Shown: piece after piece, positions 1 through 9,024 of the stretch | Layout: every line of letters starts with the position of its first letter | Position numbering within the stretch: the stretch's first letter is position 1 | From: Alistipes shahii WAL 8301 | Lineage (GTDB): Bacteria; Bacteroidota; Bacteroidia; Bacteroidales; Rikenellaceae | DNA length: 64,000 nucleotides | Reading direction: 5' to 3' | NCBI RefSeq assembly: GCF_025145845.1 | Contig: NZ_CP102253.1 | Coordinates: 1,674,001-1,738,000 of the forward strand | Notes under the pieces: model-generated | What the model saw: the letters and a program-made list of their open reading frames with translations, nothing else | Told to the model about the DNA's origin: nothing | Databases searched by the model: none | Position numbers and translations under genes: made by a program

Positions 1-22
1 TGCCGCCGGGGTGGCTTTTTCC

Positions 23-30
23 TATCTTTG
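23..30 (+). promoter_or_regulatory. -7 promoter box of tex
   Basis: TATCTTTG matches the Bacteroidota -7 consensus TAnnTTTG. It lies 21 nt upstream of the ATG at 52, which rules out the in-frame TTG at 28 (inside the box) as start codon. Confidence 0.7.
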
Positions 31-51
31 CCGAAGAACATTTTTCCGAAC

Positions 52-2169
52 ATGATCGAACAAATCATATCCCGACGACTGCAAATTCCGCTGCACCAAG
101 TGCAGGGGACCGTGCGTCTGCTCCGCGAAGGGGCGACGATACCCTTTATCAGCCGCTACCGCAAGGAAGCGACCGGCTCGCTCGACGAGGTGCAGGTCGC
201 CTCCGTCAAGGAGTGGCTCGACCGGCTCACCGAACTCGAAACCCGCAAGCAGACGGTGCTCACGACCATCGAGGGGCAGGGCAGGCTGACCCCGGAACTC
301 CGCCGGCGCATCGCGGAGTGCTGGGATGCGGTGGAGCTGGAGGACATTTACCTGCCCTACAAACCCAAACGCCGCACGCGGGCCACCGTGGCGCGCGAAC
401 GGGGCCTGGAGCCGCTGGCCGAAATCATCCTGGCGCAGCAGTCCCGCAACGTCGTGCAGCAGGCCCGGCGGTTCGTTTCGGCCGAAGTGCCGACCCCGGA
501 GGAGGCCCTCGCCGGGGCGTGCGACATCGTCGCCGAACGTATCTCGGAAGACGAGCGCGCCCGCAATACGCTGCGCCGCACATTCGCCCGCGAAGGCATC
601 GTCCATTCGAAACTCGTCAAAGGCAAAGAGACGGAAGGGGCGAAATACGCCGACTATTTCGACGCCGCGACGCCCCTGCGCAGCATCTCGTCGCACCGCT
701 TCCTGGCCATGCGCCGCGGCGAGGAGGAGGGCATTCTGAAAATCGCGGTCGACGTGGATGCCGAACATTGCATCGAAAGTCTCCGCCGACTGTTCGTACG
801 GCCCGGCTCGGCGACGCGCGAATGGATGGAAGCGGCCGTGGCCGACTCGTTCAAACGCCTGATACGCCCCTCGATCGAGACCGAACAGCTCGCGGCGGCC
901 AAGGAGAAGGCCGACGACGAGGCGATCCGGGTTTTCGCCGAGAACCTGCGCCAACTGCTGCTCTCCTCGCCGCTGGGGCAGAAGCGCGTCGTGGCCATCG
1001 ACCCGGGATTCCGCACGGGATGCAAGGTCGTGGCGCTCGACGCGCAGGGCAACCTGCTGCACAACACGACCGTCTACCCCCATCCGCCGCAGGGCCGGGC
1101 GGCCGAAGCGGCCGAGGCGCTGAAATCGCTGGCCGCCAGGTACAAGGCCGAGGCGTTCGCCATCGGGGACGGCACGGCGGGCCGCGAGACCGAACAGCTG
1201 GTCCGCAGACTGGGGCTGGAAGGCGTGGAGGTATTCATGGTGAGCGAGGACGGCGCGTCGGTCTACTCGGCGTCGGCCGCGGCGCGCGAGGAGTTCCCGG
1301 ACTACGACGTGACGGTGCGCGGGGCCGTGAGCATCGGACGCCGCCTGATCGACCCGCTCTCAGAGCTGGTCAAGATCGACCCCAAGTCGATCGGCGTGGG
1401 GCAGTACCAGCACAGCGTCGACCCGGCGAAGCTCAAGGCGCGGCTCCGGACGGTCGTCGAAAGCTGCGTCAACCGCGTCGGCGTCAATATCAACACCGCC
1501 TCGAAACACATCCTGACCTACATATCGGGGCTGGGACCCGTGCTGGCGCAAAACATAGTAGCCTACCGTGCGGCGAACGGGGAGTTCAAAAGCCGCAGGG
1601 CGCTGCTCAAAGTGCCGCGGCTGGGAGCCAAGGCTTTCGAGCAGGCGGCCGGGTTCCTGCGGGTCGTTGGAGGCGCGAATCCGCTGGACAACAGCGCCGT
1701 GCACCCGGAATCGTACGCCGTCGTCGAGCGGATGGCCGCCGACGCGGGCGTGACGGTCGAACGCCTGCTGGCCGACAAACAGCTGCGCAGCGGTCTCAAG
1801 GCCGAACGATACGTGAGCGGAGAAACGGGGCTGCCGACCGTGACGGACATACTCGAGGCGCTCGACAAACGGGGGCTTGATCCGCGCGAACAGTTGCAGG
1901 TCTTCGCATTCGACCCCAACGTGCACACGATCGGCGACCTGCGCGAGGGAATGCTTCTGCCGGGCATCGTCACCAACATCACGGCCTTCGGGGCTTTCGT
2001 CGACATCGGCGTCAAACAGGACGGGCTGGTGCACATCTCGCAGCTGGCCGACCGCTACGTGGCTTCGCCGGCCGACGTGGTGCATCTGGGACAGCACGTC
2101 GAAGTGCGGGTGACGGGCGTGGACACCGTTCGCGGACGCATTGCGCTCTCGATGCGCCGCGAAGCATAA
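52..2169 (+). CDS. tex: Tex family RNA-binding transcription accessory protein
   Basis: 705-residue Tex/YhgF protein, a cytoplasmic nucleic-acid-binding factor thought to act in transcription or RNA metabolism. An N-terminal helical Tex region is followed by a YqgF/RNase H-like fold from about residue 310 (KRVVAIDPGFRTGCKV), helix-hairpin-helix repeats around 480-560 (ISGLGPVLAQNIVAYR) and a C-terminal S1 RNA-binding domain at about 633-702 (GMLLPGIVTNITAFGAFVD). The length is close to the family norm. The ATG at 52 is chosen because the upstream TTG lies in the promoter box. It appears monocistronic; the next gene has its own promoter. Confidence 0.95.
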   Translation: MIEQIISRRLQIPLHQVQGTVRLLREGATIPFISRYRKEATGSLDEVQVASVKEWLDRLTELETRKQTVLTTIEGQGRLTPELRRRIAECWDAVELEDIYLPYKPKRRTRATVARERGLEPLAEIILAQQSRNVVQQARRFVSAEVPTPEEALAGACDIVAERISEDERARNTLRRTFAREGIVHSKLVKGKETEGAKYADYFDAATPLRSISSHRFLAMRRGEEEGILKIAVDVDAEHCIESLRRLFVRPGSATREWMEAAVADSFKRLIRPSIETEQLAAAKEKADDEAIRVFAENLRQLLLSSPLGQKRVVAIDPGFRTGCKVVALDAQGNLLHNTTVYPHPPQGRAAEAAEALKSLAARYKAEAFAIGDGTAGRETEQLVRRLGLEGVEVFMVSEDGASVYSASAAAREEFPDYDVTVRGAVSIGRRLIDPLSELVKIDPKSIGVGQYQHSVDPAKLKARLRTVVESCVNRVGVNINTASKHILTYISGLGPVLAQNIVAYRAANGEFKSRRALLKVPRLGAKAFEQAAGFLRVVGGANPLDNSAVHPESYAVVERMAADAGVTVERLLADKQLRSGLKAERYVSGETGLPTVTDILEALDKRGLDPREQLQVFAFDPNVHTIGDLREGMLLPGIVTNITAFGAFVDIGVKQDGLVHISQLADRYVASPADVVHLGQHVEVRVTGVDTVRGRIALSMRREA

Positions 2170-2197
2170 AAGACCGGATCAAGCGAGGCCCTGCAAC

Positions 2198-2225
2198 GGC
2201 CATCCTGGTCGAAAAATGGCCTTTT
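2198..2225 (+). terminator. weak terminator after tex
   Basis: Short inverted repeat GGCCAT/ATGGCC followed by TTTT, 28 nt after the tex stop codon. The six-pair stem is marginal. Confidence 0.35.
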
Positions 2226-2263
2226 AAGGTCGAATATTGTCCGCCCGGTCCGTAAAACATCGC

Positions 2264-2271
2264 TACCTTTG
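2264..2271 (+). promoter_or_regulatory. -7 promoter box of the sulfatase pseudogene
   Basis: TACCTTTG, a TAnnTTTG match 29 nt upstream of the ATG at 2301. Its presence supports the signal-peptide ATG as the original start of the damaged sulfatase gene. Confidence 0.55.
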
Positions 2272-2300
2272 GGTATTCAAACCATTAACCCATTTGTCCG

Positions 2301-3541
2301 ATGAGAAAAAACAACCTGCTCATTACCTCGTCGTGCCTGCTGGGGGCACTGGCCTCGTGCTACGGGGCCTTCGGAAAGAACCCGCGACCATCGGCAAATG
2401 GCATCTGGGGTGGGATTTGACATACAAGGAAGGCAAGGCGAAAACCGTCGACAACATCGACTTCACGAAGCGCGTGGCCAACGGTCCCACCGATCGGGGA
2501 TTCGACTATTTCTACGGGCTGACCTCGCCGTCCGGACCTCCGCACCTCTACATGGTCAACGACATGGCGGAGAAACAGCCGAACACGAGATTCGAAGAAT
2601 CAGGCGGCGGACTGTATAAAATCAAGGGCGGCATCGGCCACAGCGACTGGAGCTCCGACGGCATGCAGCCCCACCTGGCGGACAAGATGCTCGAATACCT
2701 CGACGAAAACAAGGATTCCGACAAGCCGTTCTTCCTCTACATGGCGCTGACGGCTCCCCACATCCCGCTTTTCCCGAGCAAGGAGTTCAAGGGCAAATCC
2801 AAGATCGGCGACTACGGCGACCTGGTGATGATGATAGACGACATCGTCGGCAGGGTCAATCGAAAGCTGAAGGAGATCGGCAAATACGACAACACGATCG
2901 TCATGTTCGCCGCCGACAACGGCTGCGCCGGTTACATCAACATGGACAGGATAAACCGGAAAGGGCACTATCCGTCCTATATTTACCGGGGCTACAAGTC
3001 GCACGGCTGGGAAGGCGGCCACCGCATTCCCTTCATCCTGTCGTGGGGCGACCGGTACGGACACGTGACCGATAATTCGCTCGTCTCGCTGACCGATCTG
3101 TACGCCACGTTCGCCGACATGCTCGGCTACCGGATAGCCGACGACGAGGCCGAAGACAGTTTCAGCTTCTGGCCGATACTCGACGGCTCGGGCAACGCCG
3201 CCCGGACCGACCTGATCGCCACGTCGGGAGCCGGCTATTTCACCTACCGAACGCCGCAGTACAAGCTGATATTCAACGCGGGAAACGGTTCCGGCGAAGA
3301 GTACAGGATCGACGGACAGCCCCCGCTGCAATTCTACGACATGGTCAACGATCCCGAAGAGAAGGTCAACCAGATAAACAATCCGGAATACGCGGGCCGG
3401 ATCAGGGAGATGGCCGCCCGGGTGAAGAAGTACATCGAGGACGGCCGATCGACGCCCGGAGCCAAAGCGGCCAACGACGGCGGCAATTCCTGGAAACAGA
3501 TCACCGACATAATGAGCGGCCTGTACGCCGGGAACAGGTAA
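2301..3541 (+). pseudogene. sulfatase pseudogene, N-terminal catalytic part deleted
   Basis: An ATG at 2301 encodes a signal-peptide-like start (MRKNNLLITSSCLLGALASC) but this frame stops at 2420. From about 2385 the +1-shifted frame reads as the middle and end of an arylsulfatase-type enzyme: the second sulfatase signature (ATIGKWHLGWD), a PFFLYMALTAPHIP motif, the metal-binding AADNG segment and the C-terminal subdomain. The first signature with the formylglycine C/S-x-P-x-R, and everything between signal peptide and GKWHLG (normally roughly 100 or more residues), is missing. The simplest reading is an internal deletion with junction near 2385 that also shifted the frame. The product would be inactive even if translated. 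An assembly error is the alternative. Confidence 0.8.
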
Positions 3542-3591
3542 GGGCGAAACTGCGTCGAAGGATGCCGGAACCGCCGTCCGGCTCCGATCAA

Positions 3592-3628
3592 AAAACCTCC
3601 GTATTCCGGAATCGAATGCGGAGGTTTT
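3592..3628 (+). terminator. Rho-independent terminator after the sulfatase pseudogene
   Basis: Perfect 10-bp inverted repeat AAAACCTCCG/CGGAGGTTTT with a 17-nt loop, 50 nt after the stop; the A/T ends make it usable in both directions. Confidence 0.75.
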
Positions 3629-3878
3629 CAATTGGCGGCAACGAGCTGGCGCGGGACATGCTCGAAGATACTGACGAGCAGGCTGACGCCTTGTTATTGC
3701 TGAATTACAAGCGATAACGAAACAACCGAGGCTGATAAGGGTCCTGACAAAGAAAAAGTCCTCGGAAGTTATTAGCTTCCAAGGACTTTCTTGGTGGAAA
3801 ATTGCCGTCCGGCATTGCTCTCGCGCCATTTCCGCGCACGCCGTCCGGCGACTTTCCGGCAGCATTCGCTGCTTCAGT
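3629..3878. other. non-coding stretch left of the integrated element, possible gene remnant
   Basis: No complete gene is apparent. One + frame (about 3634-3717) ends in a peptide that looks like a protein C-terminus (ELARDMLEDTDEQADALL... then NYKR and stop) with no start, possibly a gene relic. A hairpin at 3755-3789 (AAAGTCC/GGACTTT with inner GGAAG/CTTCC) may be its terminator. This DNA is the chromosomal flank that lay downstream of the tRNA-Cys gene before integration. Confidence 0.3.
3755..3789 (+). terminator. hairpin terminator candidate
   Basis: Two-part stem AAAGTCC/GGACTTT and GGAAG/CTTCC around a TTATTAG loop, flanked by A-rich and T-rich sequence. Confidence 0.5.
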
Positions 3879-3894
3879 TGAGGTCTGAAGCGGA
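3879..3894 (+). repeat. left attachment-site repeat of the element
   Basis: TGAGGTCTGAAGCGGA, identical to the tRNA-Cys 3' end at 21080-21095. This copy is not attached to a tRNA gene, as expected for the displaced half of a tRNA attachment site. Confidence 0.85.
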
Positions 3895-4011
3895 CGCCAT
3901 AAATTTGAATCGAATTTTACCGATTTTAATTTTATTTTATCTATATATCAATATTTTACATCTGTTTTTCATCAACTGCGAGGTCTGGAAGTTTTCGAAA
4001 ATTCGGCCGAT

Positions 4012-4032
4012 GTATGACAAATGTATGACAAA
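4012..4032 (+). repeat. left copy of 21-bp element-end repeat
   Basis: Two GTATGACAAA units separated by one T. An identical 21-bp copy in the same orientation lies at 21015-21035 near the other end. Position next to both att sites suggests integrase or excision-factor arm sites; this copy also overlaps the integrase promoter region. Confidence 0.75.
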
Positions 4033-4038
4033 AATGAT

Positions 4039-4046
4039 TACATTTG
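4039..4046 (+). promoter_or_regulatory. -7 promoter box of the integrase gene
   Basis: TACATTTG, a TAnnTTTG match 23 nt before the integrase ATG and 6 nt after the GTATGACAAA repeats, so protein bound to the repeats could control transcription. Confidence 0.6.
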
Positions 4047-4069
4047 CAGCAGATAAAACCTCCTGACCT

Positions 4070-5386
4070 ATGGCTTCATTCTGCTATCGCATCCGCTCGA
4101 CCCAGAAAAACAAACTGGTCAAAATCCAAATTCTCTTCACGGTTGGCCGCGGGAATCAGTTCTACGTCGACAGCCAATATATGGTGCTGACGGACGCCTG
4201 GGACAACAAGCGGCAGACGGTCAAGAGCCGCTTCACCTTTACCGATGACTTCACCGAGCAGCAGGGGCGCGAGCTGACCAAGAATCTCTCCGAACTGCGC
4301 AGCCACATCCTCGGAGAGATTGCCAAGGATCCCGAACACGCGATGACGAAGACACGGCTGGAGAAGATCATCTACAGTTTCCACCACCCGCGCAGCCTCA
4401 CCTCAGGCCGCCGCGTCCGCACCCGCGAATCGCTCGGCGACTACATTGCCCGCTTCACGCGCGAGATGGAGGAGGGCACCCGGCTGAACATCCACAAACT
4501 CCGCTACGGCCCCTCGACCATCAAGAACTACAAGGGGTTCGTCGTGCAGTTCGACGAGTACTGCAAAGCCAAACGCAAGCAGTTCGACTTTGCCGACATC
4601 GACCTGAAGTTCTACGACGACTTCGTCGCCTGGTTCACCGCCAAGAACTACTCCGTCAATACGATCGGCCGCCACGTCAAGGAGCTGAAGATCATCATGC
4701 GCGCGGCCCGCGAGGAGGGTCTGCACGACAACGGAGCGATCGAGAGCCGCAAGTTCCGCGTGCTGACGGCCGACGTGGAGAACATCTACCTGACGGAGTC
4801 GGAGATCCGGGCCATCGCCGCGCTCGATCTCTCGAAAAACCGGCACAGGGATGTTGCCCGCGACATCTTTCTGGTGGGGTGCTACACGGCGCAGCGCTTC
4901 AGCGACTACTCGACCATCAACGAAGGCAACATCCGCACGCTGGAGAACGGACAGCAGGTCATCGACCTCAAACAGCAGAAGACCGGTAACCACGTCGTCA
5001 TTCCGGTCCGTCCCGAACTACAGGCCATCCTGGAAAAGTACGACAACCGGCTGCCGAGAACCTACGAACAGAAGGTGAACCACCTCATCAAGGAGATTGC
5101 ACGCGAGGCGGGCATCACGGAGAAAGTCGAGGTCTCCTACATCGAGAATGGCGAAAAGAAGAGTCGGCTGGTCGAGAAGTGCGACCTGGTGAAGACCCAC
5201 ACGGCGCGGCGCAGCGGCGCAACGAATATGTACCTGGCGGGAATCCCGACCATCGCCATCATGAAGGTTACGGGCCACAAGACCGAACGGGAGTTTATGA
5301 AGTATATCAAGATCACCGAGGAGCAGACCGCCCTGGAGCTGATGAGCCACCCCTATTTTTCGGGGGCAAGCAACACAACACGATAA
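4070..5386 (+). CDS. tyrosine recombinase (site-specific integrase)
   Basis: 438-residue phage-type integrase of the Bacteroidota transposon family. An N-terminal arm-binding region is followed by a core-binding SAM-like domain (about 120-215) and a catalytic domain from about 240. Catalytic residues visible are R276 (YTAQRFSDY), K304, H377-x-x-R380 (THTARR), H403 (TGHKT) and nucleophile Y412 (MKYIK). All expected residues are present, so the enzyme should be active. It lies 176 bp inside the left attachment repeat, so it is the likely enzyme for insertion at tRNA-Cys. Confidence 0.95.
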   Translation: MASFCYRIRSTQKNKLVKIQILFTVGRGNQFYVDSQYMVLTDAWDNKRQTVKSRFTFTDDFTEQQGRELTKNLSELRSHILGEIAKDPEHAMTKTRLEKIIYSFHHPRSLTSGRRVRTRESLGDYIARFTREMEEGTRLNIHKLRYGPSTIKNYKGFVVQFDEYCKAKRKQFDFADIDLKFYDDFVAWFTAKNYSVNTIGRHVKELKIIMRAAREEGLHDNGAIESRKFRVLTADVENIYLTESEIRAIAALDLSKNRHRDVARDIFLVGCYTAQRFSDYSTINEGNIRTLENGQQVIDLKQQKTGNHVVIPVRPELQAILEKYDNRLPRTYEQKVNHLIKEIAREAGITEKVEVSYIENGEKKSRLVEKCDLVKTHTARRSGATNMYLAGIPTIAIMKVTGHKTEREFMKYIKITEEQTALELMSHPYFSGASNTTR

Positions 5387-5415
5387 TCTTAAAGAGTGTT
5401 GTCCGGGAATTTTCT

Positions 5416-5423
5416 TAACTTTG
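5416..5423 (+). promoter_or_regulatory. -7 promoter box of the AlbA-domain gene
   Basis: TAACTTTG matches TAnnTTTG and sits 18 nt upstream of the ATG at 5442, excluding the in-frame TTG at 5421 as the start. Confidence 0.65.
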
Positions 5424-5441
5424 TCCAAACAGACTGATGCA

Positions 5442-7307
5442 ATGAAAGACGATACGAAGGAATTAACACTGTTCGACAACTACGATTTTATAGAAAAAAT
5501 CGAATCTCTGATGGCCGACTGTGAATCGGCCGAGGTGGAGTTCAAATCCGCCAGGGGAGGGTTTCCGGGCAGCTTGTGGGAAACCTACTCCGCTTTCGCC
5601 AATACGCAAGGTGGAGTCATCGTATTGGGCGTCAAAGAGAAGGACGGGAAATTCACACTTGACGGCATCACACTGGAGCAGGCGCGCAAATACAAAAAAG
5701 AGTTTTGGGACAACGTAAACAACAAGGCTCATTGCAGCGCAAACGTCCTGCAGGAGAAAGACGTGCAGGATGGCGAATACAACGGGAGCTATGTCCTGGT
5801 ATTCAATGTACCACGGGCTCCCCGCAACAAGATACCCGTATATCTGCATAACAACCCCGAGAATACATTCAAGCGGAATTACGAAGGAGACTATCGGTGC
5901 GATGCAAGCGAAATACAACGCATGTTCGCCGACGCTGATATCACAGAACATCCCCGCGATTACAAAATTCTGCCCGAATTTACCATCGAGCAGGATATTG
6001 ACAAGGCAACTCTTGAGCAATACCGCCGGCTGGTCGCAACCAAAAGCCCCGATCATCCGTGGCTGCTGCTGGACGACAAACATTTCCTGATGAAATTGAA
6101 GGGTTACCGGATCGATCGCCGAGAAAAGATCGAGGGACTGACACTTGCCGGTCTGCTGATGTTCGGCAAAACGGACAGCATCACCGACGCCTACGGATGT
6201 CCGCAATACTTCCCCGATTACCGCGAATATTTCAGTTCCAATCCCGACGACCGCTGGACAGACCGCATCTGCCCGGACGGCACCTGGGAGGCGAATCTGT
6301 TCCAATTCTACTACCGGGTCTATCCCAAGCTGGCCGCAGCCCTGCCCAAGCCTTTCGCCCTGAAGGACGGCATCAGAGAGGACGAAACACCGACACATAC
6401 GGCTCTACGCGAAGCGTTTATCAATGCACTGGTCCATTGCGACTATTCAGTTGACTCAAACATTACGATCGAGCTACACAAGGATTGTTACATATTCTCC
6501 AATCCAGGCTCCCTGCTGCTCTCCATTGCCCAATATTATCAAGGAGGCAACAGCGTATGCCGCAACAAGGCCCTGCAAACGATGTTCATGCTGATCGGTT
6601 CAGCAGAAAAGGCCGGAAGCGGTGCCGACAAGATCATGCAAGGTTGGAAAAAGGCAAATTACCGTAACCCGCGAATCGAGGAGATTACTCATCCCGACAA
6701 AGTCGTATTGACATTGCCCCTTGTCAGTTTGTTGTCCGATGAGGTCATCTCCTATCTGAAATCCCTGTTCGGTGAGGACATAACGTCCATAGAACACAAC
6801 AAGTTGATGACCCTGGCAACCTGTTGCAGCGAGGGCGAGGTCACCAACTACCGGATGCAATTGGTATTGGACAAGCACAGTGCCGATATCACAAAGTTGC
6901 TCAAAGAGTTATGCAATGACCGATACCTTATTCCCGAGGGAATCGGCCGCGGCACGCACTACAGAATCAACAAAAAATTCCGGGAGAGGGAACTCCCCGG
7001 GAATGTTGCTAGTAATGTTGCTAGTAATGTTGCTAGTAATGTTGCTAGTAATGTTGCTAGTAATGTTGCTAGCTCTCCAGACAAGGAAAGGCGCAGAAGA
7101 TTATCATCCAGCGAATTACACACAGCCATTCTGCAGGCATGTGTTGATTTTGAATCGCTGGAGGCCATAGCTAACAAAGTAGGGAAGAGTCTACGATACC
7201 TGAAAAACAGAGCCATACCCATCATGGTTGCCGAAGGGTTATTGGAACGTGAATATCCCTATATGCCGAAACATCCCCATCAGCGATACCGTGCAAAAAA
7301 GAGATAA
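5442..7307 (+). CDS. AlbA/Schlafen-like (AAA_4) putative DNA-binding regulator with NVAS repeat
   Basis: 621-residue protein of the family often annotated as ATP-binding or transcriptional regulator. The N-terminal AlbA_2/Schlafen-like domain (about residues 25-130) shows E-x-E-F-K-S and the TQGGVIVLGV core; a HATPase_c_4-type segment follows around 316 (THTALREAFINALVHCDYS). Two winged-helix-like parts near the C-terminus are joined by six NVAS units (about residues 521-544) encoded by a perfect 12-bp tandem repeat; the last helix-turn-helix is near 570-600. Related proteins commonly carry NVG-type linker repeats. It could regulate the element or act in defence; the substrate is unknown. Confidence 0.75.
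   Translation: MKDDTKELTLFDNYDFIEKIESLMADCESAEVEFKSARGGFPGSLWETYSAFANTQGGVIVLGVKEKDGKFTLDGITLEQARKYKKEFWDNVNNKAHCSANVLQEKDVQDGEYNGSYVLVFNVPRAPRNKIPVYLHNNPENTFKRNYEGDYRCDASEIQRMFADADITEHPRDYKILPEFTIEQDIDKATLEQYRRLVATKSPDHPWLLLDDKHFLMKLKGYRIDRREKIEGLTLAGLLMFGKTDSITDAYGCPQYFPDYREYFSSNPDDRWTDRICPDGTWEANLFQFYYRVYPKLAAALPKPFALKDGIREDETPTHTALREAFINALVHCDYSVDSNITIELHKDCYIFSNPGSLLLSIAQYYQGGNSVCRNKALQTMFMLIGSAEKAGSGADKIMQGWKKANYRNPRIEEITHPDKVVLTLPLVSLLSDEVISYLKSLFGEDITSIEHNKLMTLATCCSEGEVTNYRMQLVLDKHSADITKLLKELCNDRYLIPEGIGRGTHYRINKKFRERELPGNVASNVASNVASNVASNVASNVASSPDKERRRRLSSSELHTAILQACVDFESLEAIANKVGKSLRYLKNRAIPIMVAEGLLEREYPYMPKHPHQRYRAKKR
7002..7073 (+). repeat. 12-bp tandem repeat, six copies, in coding sequence
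   Basis: Six head-to-tail copies of AATGTTGCTAGT (the last ends in C), each encoding Asn-Val-Ala-Ser. The copies are almost identical at DNA level, indicating recent expansion by slippage; a 12-bp unit always keeps the frame, so copy number can vary without destroying the protein. Confidence 0.95.
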
Positions 7308-7313
7308 CCAGCC

Positions 7314-7724
7314 ATGCCGCGCCGTCGAAAAATAACGATCCGGGCCTCCGAGCTGAAGTGCTTCGAGACGCTCGTCCAGGAGCTGCACCAGCGGCCGGAG
7401 TTTGCCGGATTCGATCCGTCGAGCCTGCACGTCTGGGCTTACGAACGGTATGAGCCGAAGTTGAAGGATGCCGACGCGATTCTGCGCCGCTTCGACTACT
7501 GGCTGGGCGTACACAAGGGCGAGCGGTATCTGATGGCAAACGGCAGCCGGCTCTTCAACAAAAAGGAGCTGGCCGAGGCGCTAGGCGTCGCACGCCCGAC
7601 ACTCGACCGATGGATAGCGAACGGATGGCTGGAGCCGTGCCGCGTTCAGATCTCGGCCGGCGGCGACACCCTCTTTGCAACCAACGCCGTTCGGGAGGTA
7701 CTAATAACGTTTTCCAATGAATAA
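7314..7724 (+). CDS. helix-turn-helix protein
   Basis: 136-residue basic protein with a C-terminal MerR/HTH_17-like motif (LFNKKELAEALGVARPTLDRWI, about residues 78-99) and no effector domain that can be recognised. It starts 6 nt after the preceding stop and its last 8 nt overlap the next ATG (ATGAATAA), so the three genes are probably co-transcribed. Small HTH proteins of this kind in Bacteroidota elements act as excisionase-like factors or regulators; the precise role is inferred only. Confidence 0.7.
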   Translation: MPRRRKITIRASELKCFETLVQELHQRPEFAGFDPSSLHVWAYERYEPKLKDADAILRRFDYWLGVHKGERYLMANGSRLFNKKELAEALGVARPTLDRWIANGWLEPCRVQISAGGDTLFATNAVREVLITFSNE

Positions 7725-8820
7725 TTCGTCAAACAAAGATCAACACTATGCATTGGATTCTTCCGGAAACATTAGACACATAAAAGATGCTAATCCAAGC
7801 AATGACGAATTTTTTTGTCTTTTTTGCCATCGTCAAATGATTGCAAAGCAGGGGAAAATACGGCAATGGCACTTTGCGCACAAGGCTCTTTCTCCTAACT
7901 GCAGCTATGAAAGTTACTTACATTCATTGGCCAAACTTTTAATCCTACAAAAACTCAGAAGTGAACAACCTTTCGGAGTCGAAATTAAAGTTCCGTTCAC
8001 TTGTAAAAATAAAGAGACCTGCATATGGTACGAAGATTCATTTGATGAATCTTGCAACTGGACTGGATACAAAAATTATGATTTAAAAAAATTCTATAAC
8101 ACATTTGAAGTTGAAGCCTTCTACGATAACTTTCGCGCAGACATTCTCCTTTCAAATTCCATTAAAAAGTATACACCGGTCTTTATCGAAATATATGTTT
8201 CACATCCTTGCGAACATCAAAAGATTGACTTAGGAAATAAAATCATAGAACTAAAGATCAACTCGGAAGATGATATAAAATCAATCATCAATAGCCCCAT
8301 CATCACAGAAGACGGAAATCTTATCAGATTATATAATTTCAAACCGAAAGGAGACTTTACCGGTCCACCTCAACATCCCAAGCAATTGGTGAAGTTTTCA
8401 GTTTTTGAAAGCTATAAAATGTATTGTGGAAATACGGACTGTCAGACATTCTCATGTCACAGAAACAAAGCTATCTTCGAGTTAACCTCCGACTTTCATC
8501 CCGACTTTCTCCCAGAATATTCTCTATATGATTATGGAATCGTAGAACTATACGATTTGGATCCTAACCTCAAAGTATGCAACCTCTGCCGCTATTATAG
8601 GCCCCGAGACATATTATTCGACGATCTGTTCGACATAAGAATCAATAAACGTCCAATTTTTTGCTGCTTATACAAAAAACTCGGGACTGATAAATATCGA
8701 GACCCATCAGATGCACGCACTTGCACTGCATTCCGGAAAATAGATGGAAAAACAATGGCAGAGATTAGACAAGAATATAAAATGGTAAAAACAATCATTT
8801 GGAAGAAACCAAATGATTAG
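7717..8820 (+). CDS. CoiA-like putative nuclease with zinc-binding cysteines
   Basis: 367 residues. The N-terminal part resembles the competence protein CoiA family: CLFCH (about 34-38), then RQWHFAHKA with H-F-A-H, then H-S-L-A-K, followed by a PD-(D/E)xK-like core (FRADILLSN ... VFIEIYVSHP, about 135-170). The C-terminal third has further cysteine clusters (CGNTDCQTFSCH; CNLCRYYRP; FCCLYK) that may bind zinc. The DNA is strikingly AT-rich compared with neighbours, so it was acquired separately. CoiA aids recombination in naturally competent bacteria; here it sits alone in a mobile element, so processing or destruction of foreign DNA is a possible role. Homology is by motif only. Confidence 0.6.
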   Translation: MNNSSNKDQHYALDSSGNIRHIKDANPSNDEFFCLFCHRQMIAKQGKIRQWHFAHKALSPNCSYESYLHSLAKLLILQKLRSEQPFGVEIKVPFTCKNKETCIWYEDSFDESCNWTGYKNYDLKKFYNTFEVEAFYDNFRADILLSNSIKKYTPVFIEIYVSHPCEHQKIDLGNKIIELKINSEDDIKSIINSPIITEDGNLIRLYNFKPKGDFTGPPQHPKQLVKFSVFESYKMYCGNTDCQTFSCHRNKAIFELTSDFHPDFLPEYSLYDYGIVELYDLDPNLKVCNLCRYYRPRDILFDDLFDIRINKRPIFCCLYKKLGTDKYRDPSDARTCTAFRKIDGKTMAEIRQEYKMVKTIIWKKPND

Positions 8821-9024
8821 AAGGCCTATTTTGCATCGGGTGGAATCCGATTACACGGCAGTACCAACCGAAGCAAACGAATGCCAAAGTCCGGGAACGG
8901 GCGGCGGCATGTCCTCGGTGTGGCACCGGTTGGCATCGGTTGGCGCTGATTTGTAACGCCATTCGCCATTTTCGGAAGGGGTTCGGAAAGCCTTTCTTTG
9001 CGTCATCAACCAAATTCGAATCTT
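8821..9024 (+). other. non-coding gap with short tandem repeat
   Basis: About 200 bp without a convincing gene. It includes a tandem repeat GGCACCGGTT GGCATCGGTT followed by GGCG (8922-8945), which could be a binding site for a small HTH protein. Composition switches from AT-rich at the left to GC-rich here, marking the edge of the CoiA-like gene insertion. Confidence 0.4.

Noticed and set aside
3791..4066. Small + strand open frame (91 codons) crossing the left attachment repeat
   Set aside because: It overlaps the att repeat, the 21-bp repeat and the integrase promoter; it lacks a plausible start and a recognisable product.
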